From positions 1 to 10,678 of the forward strand of contig DDIE01000010.1 of assembly GCA_002338385.1 (NCBI GenBank): a DNA stretch of 10,678 nt, in the 5' to 3' direction. A program made the position numbers and the translations under genes. A model generated the notes under the pieces. The model was not told the DNA's origin. It was given only the letters and a program-made list of their open reading frames with translations, and made no database searches. Positions 1 through 6,387 of this stretch are shown here, piece by piece (the stretch's first letter is position 1; the number at the start of each line of letters is the position of its first letter). Source of the DNA: Proteobacteria bacterium UBA1858. GTDB lineage: Bacteria > Pseudomonadota > Gammaproteobacteria > UBA4575.

Positions 1-1
1 A

Positions 2-592
2 CTGACTAGCTTTACCAAAATCCCTAAACTAGAAAATGTCTTACAGGCACCCTTCACCTTATATAAGACTATCGTTGAATATATAGATAAGGAAACCAAG
101 CGTGCTGTGCAGGGTCGTAAAGCTAAAATAATTGCCCAGATAAACTCCTTGATCGAGCCGCAGCTCATTCAGGCCCTCTACCGCGCTTCCCAAGCTGGCG
201 TTGAAATTAAACTCATTGTTCGTGGTCAATGTTGTCTACGGCCAGGTGTACCTGGTGTTTCTGAAAATATCGAAGTACGCTCGATTATCGGTCGCTTCTT
301 GGAACATCCTAGAGTTTTCTATTTTTACAATGGTGGGCGCTCTAAATTATATTGCTCAAGTGCAGACTGGATGGACAGAAATTTTTTCCGTCGAGTCGAA
401 GCCGCATGGCCAATAGAAGATCGTATGATTAGAAAAAGAATTCTGGCAGAGCTTGATCTTTATCTGAATGACAATCAGAACGCGTGGTTGTTACACGCAG
501 ATGGTAATTATGTGCGTAGTATCAAAGGCCAAGACAAAAAAGTTATCATGGCGCAAACTGTCCTACTTGAACGTTATGCCATCGTTAAGTGA
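2..592 (+). CDS. ppk1: Polyphosphate kinase 1, C-terminal part (5' end outside window)
   Basis: Ppk1 reversibly moves the gamma phosphate of ATP onto a growing inorganic polyphosphate chain. The frame is open from base 2 with no start in view, so this is the last 196 residues of a protein usually near 690 aa. What is visible is the second C-terminal, phospholipase-D-like domain. It contains the VRGQCCLRPGVPG segment, whose Arg matches an ATP-contacting Arg in E. coli Ppk1, and LEHPRVFYF, whose His matches E. coli His592. SSADWMDRN and the family ending follow (DKKVIMAQ, then LERYAIVK). A GTG at 107 could open a shorter frame, but the family similarity continues upstream of it, so it is not the start. 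The stop lies inside the 3' end of the opposing ppx gene. I see no intrinsic terminator after it. Identity is clear from the motifs; activity cannot be judged from a fragment. Confidence 0.95.
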   Translation: MTSFTKIPKLENVLQAPFTLYKTIVEYIDKETKRAVQGRKAKIIAQINSLIEPQLIQALYRASQAGVEIKLIVRGQCCLRPGVPGVSENIEVRSIIGRFLEHPRVFYFYNGGRSKLYCSSADWMDRNFFRRVEAAWPIEDRMIRKRILAELDLYLNDNQNAWLLHADGNYVRSIKGQDKKVIMAQTVLLERYAIVK

Positions 593-2108
593 AACAGAGA
601 GTAAACCCCAGCACTTGTAAATAATCATTCTCCTGCTCTAGATCTATCATTGTTAGGGGCGAATTATCCAGCCAGTGTTTGCCAAAATTAAGTGTGAGTT
701 TATTTTTATCCAGAGTGATTTTCTTGATAGGAAAATCATTTTGACTACGATCGCGATTTAACAAAACCGCCAGACGCAGAAGAACTAACAAGCGTTTGAC
801 TGGCTCTACCGAGTGCTCATCAAAGCCCTCAAAGAAAATATTGCGTATCTTACGACGATGACAACCGATCAAACAGGCCAGTGTATATTGCTCATTTTTA
901 GCGAACCCTGGCATGTCCATATGTTGCATTAAATAAGCGCCATGTCGATGATAGCTAGAGTGTGCGATATCTAAGCCTATTTCATGCAAGCGCGCAGCCC
1001 AGCGTAAATGATTTTCATGCTCAGGATGATCGAGCTGCCATTCTGCACTGACCATATTAAATAATTTGCGTGCATGCTTTTCTACTCGACTGGCTTGTTC
1101 TTGCTCTATTGCATAGCGACTTTCAAGAGCACTCACAGTGGTGACTCTGACATCCTTATGATCAAGCTGCAGACGTCCTAGTAGATCAAACAGTATGCCT
1201 TCACGCAGGGCACCATCAGAGAAATTCATATGCTCTAGGCCCAGCCCTTCAAACACTGCAATCAGCACCGCCAAACCCCCGGGCAATACTGGCATACGCT
1301 CTTTTTTAATACCCGCAAATTGCAACGACTTGACATCGCCCATGGCGACACATTGAGCACGCACGTCGTGTAAGTCGCGCAAGGTGATTAAATTAGCGCC
1401 GGGGTTATTGTGTTCGATAATCTCAGCGATTGATTTGATGGTGCCGGAAGTGCCTATTTCTATATCCCAGCCGATACGCCTGAATTTATTAGCAATCGGG
1501 CGGAGTTGTTGTCTAGCAGCCATTATGGCCTGAGTAAAAGCCTTATCCGTAATTTTCTCATGATCGAAATATTGTTCACTGAGAGAAACACAGCCCATGA
1601 ATAGACTCTCCATATGCACTGGTTTTTCGCCCTTACCAATAATTATCTCTGTACTGCCACCCCCAATGTCAACTACGATTCTTTTTTCCTGGGGTCGGGA
1701 AATAGCATACACGGTGCCCTGGTAAACTAAACGCGCCTCTTCAATACCAGAAATAATTTCTACCGGATGTCCCAGCGCCGCTTGCGCCTGACGTAAAAAT
1801 GACTGCGGATTTTTTGCTACTCTGAGGGCATTGGTGCCTATCGCTCGGACTGAATCAGCATGCATATCACTCAAGCGCTGACCAAAACGACTTAAACATG
1901 CCAGTGCTCGTGCCATCGCCTCTTTATCTAATTTCTGAGATTTTTTTAAGCCAGCACTCAGCTGTACCATTTCTCGCAAGCGGTCAATAATTTTAAGTTG
2001 GCCATTAAGCTTTTGTGCAACTACCATGTGGAAGCTGTTGGATCCCAAATCTATTGCAGCGATAACTTGCGGCTTATCGGGGGCAAGTGTTGTTTTCTTT
2101 TCCGCCAA
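585..2108 (-). CDS. ppx: Exopolyphosphatase
   Basis: Exopolyphosphatase releases phosphate processively from the ends of polyphosphate, opposing Ppk1. The protein is 507 aa, close to E. coli Ppx (513). The N-terminal actin-like domain shows AAIDLGSNSFHMVV (17-30), SGIEEA (120-125, whose first Glu corresponds to the proposed catalytic Glu), VVDIGGGSTEIIIG (145-158) and GTSGTIKSIAEI (219-230). The C-terminal part carries the HD-like helical region (LHEIGLDIAHSSYHRHGAY, about 374-392) and the long tail found in Ppx. The related GppA is the main alternative; the length, tail and neighbouring ppk1 favour Ppx. The start is TTG at 2106-2108: an in-frame TGA lies four codons upstream (2118-2120), no ATG or GTG lies between, and the next Met is inside the phosphate-binding motif. 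It follows cysS with a 34-bp gap and overlaps ppk1 by 8 bp at the 3' end. Confidence 0.95.
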   Translation of the reverse strand: MAEKKTTLAPDKPQVIAAIDLGSNSFHMVVAQKLNGQLKIIDRLREMVQLSAGLKKSQKLDKEAMARALACLSRFGQRLSDMHADSVRAIGTNALRVAKNPQSFLRQAQAALGHPVEIISGIEEARLVYQGTVYAISRPQEKRIVVDIGGGSTEIIIGKGEKPVHMESLFMGCVSLSEQYFDHEKITDKAFTQAIMAARQQLRPIANKFRRIGWDIEIGTSGTIKSIAEIIEHNNPGANLITLRDLHDVRAQCVAMGDVKSLQFAGIKKERMPVLPGGLAVLIAVFEGLGLEHMNFSDGALREGILFDLLGRLQLDHKDVRVTTVSALESRYAIEQEQASRVEKHARKLFNMVSAEWQLDHPEHENHLRWAARLHEIGLDIAHSSYHRHGAYLMQHMDMPGFAKNEQYTLACLIGCHRRKIRNIFFEGFDEHSVEPVKRLLVLLRLAVLLNRDRSQNDFPIKKITLDKNKLTLNFGKHWLDNSPLTMIDLEQENDYLQVLGFTLCFT

Positions 2109-2114
2109 AATAAT

Positions 2115-2119
2115 CCCTC
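2115..2119 (-). promoter_or_regulatory. Ribosome binding site deciding the TTG start of ppx
   Basis: Read on the minus strand this is GAGGG, followed by six bases (ATTATT) and the TTG codon. It is one of the best Shine-Dalgarno matches in the window. Together with the in-frame TGA at 2118-2120, it fixes initiation at TTG 2106-2108. Confidence 0.75.
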
Positions 2120-2142
2120 ATAAATAACTCAGTTTGGACGTC

Positions 2143-3519
2143 TTACTTTTTTCGCCAGCGCGTTCCTTCAGCACCATCAAGTATTTCAATATCAAGTGCT
2201 GCCAGCTGGTCACGGATATTATCTGCAGTAGCAAAATCTTTATTGGCACGTGCCTGATTTCGTTCGCCAATCAGCTGCTCAATATATTCACCATCAAGCG
2301 CATCATCATTGAGCCCAAACCAGTGCTGTGGATCTTGTTCTAATAGGCCTATCAATTGACCACAATGCAATAATGCCGCTTTCAATTGAGCCTGCTCAGT
2401 GGCGTCTTCGCTGGAGTTTGCCTGTTTGGCTAAAGCGTGCAGCTCACTCATTGCCAACGGTGTATTCAAATCATCACTCAAAGCACGCTCAAATCCAGTA
2501 ATCAGCGCCTCATCAAACTCAGATGCTGGGAGCTTGTGCAATGCTTCGAGGGCACCATACAGACGGTCTAAACTATTCTTTGCTGTCGCCAGCAACTCAT
2601 CACTCCAGTCCAGTGGACTGCGATAATGAGTACTGAGCAAAGCATAGCGGATTGCTTCACCCGGCGCCTGATCGAGTAAATCATGCACCAGTAATACATT
2701 ACCAATCGATTTGGACATTTTTTCATGATTAACGTTGACAAAACCATTGTGTATCCAGTAGTGACAAAAATTTTCACCCCCATGGGCACAGGTACTCTGT
2801 GCAATTTCGTTTTCATGATGTGGGAAAATTAAGTCCTGACCACCGCCATGGATATCAATGGTGTGGCCCAAATGTTTCTCTATCATGGCAGAACACTCAA
2901 CGTGCCAGCCCGGTCGACCTCGACCCCAAGGACTGGGCCATGCCGGTTGATCTGCAGTAGAGGGTTTCCATAATACAAAATCGGCAGGGTCTTTTTTGTA
3001 GGGGGCTACTTCAACCCGAGCGCCTGCAATCATGTCATCACGATTACGCCCGGAGAGCTGTCCATAGTCTTGATAGGCGGGCACATTAAACAGGACATGT
3101 TGTTCTGCCTGATACGCATAACCCTGATCAATGAGACGAGAAATCATGCCGATGATTTCCTCCATATGATCCGTTGCGTGAGGCTCCACATCAGGAAGTG
3201 CAACACCTAAGGCAGCCATATCCTGATGATAGATATCAGTAAACTTTTGGGTTATGACTTCAATAGCCACGCCCTGTGCGTGCGCGGCAGCGTTAATTTT
3301 ATCGTCGACGTCGGTAATGTTACGTGCGTAGATCAGCTTTTTATAGTGCTTGCGTAGCAGCCTCACCAGCACATCAAACACCACCGCAGGACGCGCATTC
3401 CCTATGTGCGCGTAACTGTATACCGTAGGGCCACAGACATACATCGTCACGCAGTCAGGATTGATTGGCTCAAAGTCTTGCTTGCATTTATTGAGAGTAT
3501 TAAATAATTTAATCTTCAT
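2143..3519 (-). CDS. cysS: Cysteinyl-tRNA synthetase
   Basis: This class I aminoacyl-tRNA synthetase charges tRNA-Cys with cysteine in the cytoplasm. At 458 aa it matches E. coli CysS (461). The Rossmann catalytic domain has the HIGH signature as HIGN (38-41) after MYVCGPTVY, and KMSKS at 267-271. The four zinc ligands that select cysteine are present: Cys29, Cys209 (WHVECSAM), His234 and Glu238 (within HHENEIA). The DALR-type anticodon-binding helices follow, and the C-terminal end has the NQARANKDFATADNIRDQL segment (421-439) typical of bacterial CysS. The ATG start gives the family N-terminus (MKIKLFNTL). Its Shine-Dalgarno sequence is poor. It sits 45 bp downstream of ispB and 34 bp upstream of ppx on the same strand, so read-through from ispB is likely. 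No internal terminator is visible. Confidence 0.98.
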   Translation of the reverse strand: MKIKLFNTLNKCKQDFEPINPDCVTMYVCGPTVYSYAHIGNARPAVVFDVLVRLLRKHYKKLIYARNITDVDDKINAAAHAQGVAIEVITQKFTDIYHQDMAALGVALPDVEPHATDHMEEIIGMISRLIDQGYAYQAEQHVLFNVPAYQDYGQLSGRNRDDMIAGARVEVAPYKKDPADFVLWKPSTADQPAWPSPWGRGRPGWHVECSAMIEKHLGHTIDIHGGGQDLIFPHHENEIAQSTCAHGGENFCHYWIHNGFVNVNHEKMSKSIGNVLLVHDLLDQAPGEAIRYALLSTHYRSPLDWSDELLATAKNSLDRLYGALEALHKLPASEFDEALITGFERALSDDLNTPLAMSELHALAKQANSSEDATEQAQLKAALLHCGQLIGLLEQDPQHWFGLNDDALDGEYIEQLIGERNQARANKDFATADNIRDQLAALDIEILDGAEGTRWRKK

Positions 3520-3564
3520 GTGGACATGTTGAGTATCGATCGTTTAAACACAGCTGGCTGGCGC

Positions 3565-4533
3565 TTAATACAGGCGAGATACAGAAAAATCGGCCAACGC
3601 CACCATGGCTGTCTTGTATTCACTATCCTCTAGGTCGGCTAATTTATGTTTGGCTTGTTCGGCTTCTGCCAACGCAACTTGTTCTGTAAATTCAACGGCT
3701 CCAGTGGCCTGAATTATATCAATAACACTCTCCAGTTGATCGCGGTCACCCTGCTTAATCACCTCACTCAAATGCGCAGTCTGTTCGGGGTTCCCCTTAC
3801 TGAGTGCAAAAATAATAGGCAAAGTGGGCTTACCCTCAGCCAAGTCGTCGCCGACGTTCTTGCCAATAGTGTCACTGTCTGCGCGATAATCCAGTACATC
3901 ATCAATCAGCTGGAAAGCCGTACCCAGATGCATACCATACGCCGCCACATCAGTCTCCAGCCTGGCAGTTTTCTGAGCCAGCACGGCACCGACCTGAGTC
4001 GCTGCCTCAAATAATTTGGCCGTCTTAAACCGGATCACTTCCATGTAACGGGCCTGAGTGGTCTCGGGGTCATTGCAATTCATCAGTTGCAAAACCTCGC
4101 CCTCGGCGATGGTATTAGACGCTTTCGAGAGAATCTCCATGACCCTCAAATCGGCAATTTCAACCATCATCTGGAATGCGCGTGAGAATATAAAATCACC
4201 CACCAGCACACTGGCTTCATTGCCCCAGATCGAATTCGCAGTCTCTTTGCCGCGCCTGAGATCGGATGCATCAACGACATCATCATGCAGGAGTGTGGCG
4301 GTGTGAATAAACTCGATCACTGCCGCCGTCGCCGTGTGGGCTTCCCCCTGATAGCCACAGGCACGTGCCGATAGCACCGCCAGTACGGGACGCAGGCGCT
4401 TGCCACCGCTGCCGATAATATACTCCGCCATCTGCCTTATGAGCACGACATCAGAGTGTAACTGGCTACGAATATGCCGATTAACCCCATCCATATCATG
4501 GGTCGCCAGTGCTTGAATGTCTTTAAATTGCAT
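3565..4533 (-). CDS. ispB: Octaprenyl (long-chain polyprenyl) diphosphate synthase
   Basis: This all-trans polyprenyl diphosphate synthase condenses farnesyl diphosphate with isopentenyl diphosphate to make the long side chain of ubiquinone and menaquinone. At 322 aa it is nearly the same length as E. coli IspB (323). Conserved elements are GGKRLRP (43-49), the first aspartate-rich motif DDVVD (84-88) followed by the Arg pair at 93-94, FKTAKLFEAA (169-178) and the second aspartate-rich motif DDVLD (211-215). The residue five before the first motif is a small Ala (79), as expected for a long-chain enzyme rather than a geranyl or farnesyl synthase. The exact chain length cannot be read from sequence. 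The ATG start fits the family but has only a weak Shine-Dalgarno. It is divergent from rplU, the arrangement found across Gammaproteobacteria, and likely leads the ispB-cysS-ppx unit. Confidence 0.95.
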   Translation of the reverse strand: MQFKDIQALATHDMDGVNRHIRSQLHSDVVLIRQMAEYIIGSGGKRLRPVLAVLSARACGYQGEAHTATAAVIEFIHTATLLHDDVVDASDLRRGKETANSIWGNEASVLVGDFIFSRAFQMMVEIADLRVMEILSKASNTIAEGEVLQLMNCNDPETTQARYMEVIRFKTAKLFEAATQVGAVLAQKTARLETDVAAYGMHLGTAFQLIDDVLDYRADSDTIGKNVGDDLAEGKPTLPIIFALSKGNPEQTAHLSEVIKQGDRDQLESVIDIIQATGAVEFTEQVALAEAEQAKHKLADLEDSEYKTAMVALADFSVSRLY

Positions 4534-4628
4534 AACAGCTTTGAGGATTGGTATATTTTAACTGAGCGGGCAGCTCCAAGCGCTCTATACTAAGTCATAA
4601 ATTGATATAAAGTAACAGGCGCTGAGGT

Positions 4629-4657
4629 TTGACCTGCACGCTATGGTCGGCTAGAAT
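4629..4657 (+). promoter_or_regulatory. Sigma-70-type promoter of rplU-rpmA
   Basis: A -35 box TTGACC (4629-4634; 5 of 6 consensus) and a -10 box TAGAAT (4652-4657; 5 of 6) are separated by exactly 17 bp. The -10 is followed by a GC-rich discriminator, GCCGC (4658-4662), of the kind found at stringently controlled ribosomal promoters. The expected start is near 4663-4665, leaving a leader of about 28 nt before rplU. That is too short for an elaborate leader structure. Confidence 0.8.
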
Positions 4658-4691
4658 GCCGCTCTTTTTTTGCAAATACCCATAGACTATT

Positions 4692-5003
4692 ATGTACGCA
4701 GTTATCGCCACCGGCGGAAAACAATATCGAGTAGAGCAGGGAGATATCCTGCGTGTTGAGAAGCTTGACGCTCAAGAAGGCGACACCATCGACTTTGACA
4801 AAATACTCATGCTAGGTGCTGGAGACGATGTTGCTGTTGGAGCACCCTACATTGAGGGCGGCAAAGTAAGCGCTGAAGTGCTGGCACAGGGTCGGGCGAA
4901 AAAGATTGAAATCATTAAATTTAAGCGTCGTAAGCATCATCGTAAGCAGATGGGTCATCGACAGTCTTATACAGAGTTACTTATAAAAGAAATCACCAAG
5001 TAA
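4692..5003 (+). CDS. rplU: 50S ribosomal protein L21
   Basis: L21 is a large-subunit ribosomal protein that binds 23S rRNA. The protein is 103 aa, the same length as in E. coli. It begins MYAVIATGGKQYRVEQGD, the family hallmark, and ends in the strongly basic rRNA-binding segment KFKRRKHHRKQMGHRQSYT (77-95). The ATG start is fixed by this N-terminus, although the bases upstream contain no good Shine-Dalgarno. It is the first gene after the strong promoter at 4629-4657, and rpmA follows after 13 bp, so L21 and L27 are co-transcribed as in most bacteria. Confidence 0.98.
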   Translation: MYAVIATGGKQYRVEQGDILRVEKLDAQEGDTIDFDKILMLGAGDDVAVGAPYIEGGKVSAEVLAQGRAKKIEIIKFKRRKHHRKQMGHRQSYTELLIKEITK

Positions 5004-5016
5004 AGCGAAAATAGAT

Positions 5017-5274
5017 ATGGCACATAAGAAAGCAGGCGGTAGTACCAGAAACGGTCGTGATTCGGAATCGAAACGACTAGGCATCAAGATGTTCGGTGGC
5101 CAGCAGGTCGTCGCCGGTAATATCCTTATCCGCCAGCGCGGGACCAAGTTTCATCCCGGAACTAACGTCGGCATAGGCAAGGATCACACTATTTTTGCTA
5201 AGACCGACGGAGTAGTGAAATTTGAGACCAAGGGGCCAAAAAATCGTAAATATATCAGCGTGGTGAACGCGTGA
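5017..5274 (+). CDS. rpmA: 50S ribosomal protein L27
   Basis: L27 is a large-subunit protein whose flexible N-terminus reaches towards the peptidyl transferase centre. The protein is 85 aa and begins MAHKKAGGSTRNGRDSESKR, the almost invariant family start. There is no cleavable N-terminal extension of the kind found in Firmicutes. RQRGTKFHPG, KDHTIFAK and KGPKNRKYISV complete the match. The gene is 13 bp after rplU and is followed 20 bp later by an intrinsic terminator, which should end most rplU-rpmA transcripts. Confidence 0.98.
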   Translation: MAHKKAGGSTRNGRDSESKRLGIKMFGGQQVVAGNILIRQRGTKFHPGTNVGIGKDHTIFAKTDGVVKFETKGPKNRKYISVVNA

Positions 5275-5294
5275 GCGAGCAACGCGAATAGGTT

Positions 5295-5323
5295 AAAGCC
5301 CCGCTAGAACGGGGCTTTTTTTT
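5295..5323 (+). terminator. Intrinsic terminator after rpmA
   Basis: A perfect 9-bp stem, AAAGCCCCG (5295-5303) and CGGGGCTTT (5310-5318), encloses the 6-nt loop CTAGAA and runs into eight T residues (5316-5323). This is a textbook Rho-independent terminator on the plus strand. On the minus strand the stem is not followed by a T run, so it should act in one direction only. It separates rplU-rpmA from obgE-proB. Confidence 0.92.
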
Positions 5324-5355
5324 GCCCACAGAAAATAATATCTATAAGAATTACT

Positions 5356-6387
5356 ATGAAATTTGTTGATGAAGCGACAATTACTGTGTTCGGGGGCAAT
5401 GGGGGCAACGGCTGTTTAAGCTTTCGCCGTGAGCGCTTCATCCCGATGGGTGGTCCTGATGGTGGCGATGGTGGCGATGGCGGCAGCGTGTTCCTGCGCA
5501 GTAAGAGGGGCATCAACACACTGGCGGATTTTCGTTACACCAGAAGTTTCAAGGCCGAACGGGGCGGCGACGGTGGTGGTCGCAACAAGACCGGTAAATC
5601 AGGCAAAGATCTATACATCGACATCCCTTTGGGAACAGAAATCTATGATCATCAAACTGATGAATGTATTGGCGACCTAACTAGAGACGAGCAAACACTG
5701 CGTGTTGCTCAAGGTGGCTTTCATGGTCTGGGCAATCAGCGCTTCAAGAGTTCTACCAATCGCGCGCCTCGAAAAACCAGCAAAGGCAGTGAAGGTGATA
5801 TTCGCGAATTACGACTGGAGCTGAAACTGCTTGCTGACGTTGGTCTACTCGGACTTCCCAGTGTCGGTAAATCTTCTCTAATCACGGCAGTATCAGACGC
5901 GCGCCCCAAAATAGCAGATTATCCCTTTACTACTCTCCATCCCAACCTAGGTGTAGTCAGAATGGGTCCGATGCGTAGCTTTGTCATGGCTGATTTACCG
6001 GGTTTGATCGAAGGTGCCGCGGAAGGCCATGGCTTGGGTATCCAATTCCTCAAACACTTAACACGATGTCGCTTACTCTTACATATGATTGATCTGTCGG
6101 ATCGTGGCCAGGACGAGGCGCCGGTGGCCCAGTTCCAGACTATAGATCGTGAATTAGCCAAATATGCTGATTCGCTAGCACTAAAGGATCGCTGGCTTGT
6201 GTTTAATAAAACTGATTTACTACTGCCAGAACAGGTGAGCTCTCGGGTGCAAGAGATATGTCAGGAGATTGAATGGACTGGTCCAGTATTCACTATCTCA
6301 AGCGTCACCCGGCATGGCACTGAGGCCCTATGTAATGAAGTTTTAAACTATATTGAAGCACGTGAACAAACAGACCAACAAGAATAA
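5356..6387 (+). CDS. obgE: Obg family GTPase (50S assembly, stress response)
   Basis: Obg/CgtA is an essential GTPase that binds the 50S particle and is linked to ribosome assembly and the stringent response. The glycine-rich Obg fold covers residues 1 to about 158 (VFGGNGGNGCLSFRRE, GGPDGGDGGDGG, FHGLGNQRFKSS). The G domain follows with G1 GLPSVGKS (166-173), switch I DYPFTTLHPNLGVV (188-201), G3 DLPG (213-216), G4 NKTD (284-287) and G5 SSV (315-317). The protein ends at 343 aa, right after the G domain; E. coli ObgE has 390 aa with an acidic tail, which is absent here. The ATG gives the standard MKFVDEA start, but the Shine-Dalgarno is weak. It starts 32 bp after the rpmA terminator, so it relies on read-through or a promoter in that small gap. 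Its 3' end overlaps proB. Confidence 0.97.
   Translation: MKFVDEATITVFGGNGGNGCLSFRRERFIPMGGPDGGDGGDGGSVFLRSKRGINTLADFRYTRSFKAERGGDGGGRNKTGKSGKDLYIDIPLGTEIYDHQTDECIGDLTRDEQTLRVAQGGFHGLGNQRFKSSTNRAPRKTSKGSEGDIRELRLELKLLADVGLLGLPSVGKSSLITAVSDARPKIADYPFTTLHPNLGVVRMGPMRSFVMADLPGLIEGAAEGHGLGIQFLKHLTRCRLLLHMIDLSDRGQDEAPVAQFQTIDRELAKYADSLALKDRWLVFNKTDLLLPEQVSSRVQEICQEIEWTGPVFTISSVTRHGTEALCNEVLNYIEAREQTDQQE

Noticed and set aside
107..592. GTG at 107 as the start of a short independent gene
   Set aside because: The same frame is open back to base 2 and the upstream residues continue the Ppk1 similarity, so this is the tail of a gene cut by the window edge.
3517..3528. Minimal upstream frame ATG-TCC-ACA-TGA overlapping the cysS start
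   Set aside because: Three codons without a ribosome binding site and without Cys codons, so there is no support for a leader peptide or attenuator.
3646..4014. 122-aa open frame antisense to ispB
   Set aside because: It lies wholly within ispB, resembles no family I know, and is best explained as a coding-strand shadow.
4555..4560. Candidate -10 box TAAAAT on the minus strand for ispB
   Set aside because: Five of six consensus bases, but no -35 box at 16-18 bp. The spacer is AT-rich, so such matches are expected by chance. ispB surely has a promoter here, but I cannot place it.
5460..5485. Short tandem repeat of GGTGGCGAT-like units in obgE
   Set aside because: It encodes the conserved GGPDGGDGGDGG segment of the Obg fold, so the repetition comes from the protein family and is not a microsatellite or regulatory repeat.
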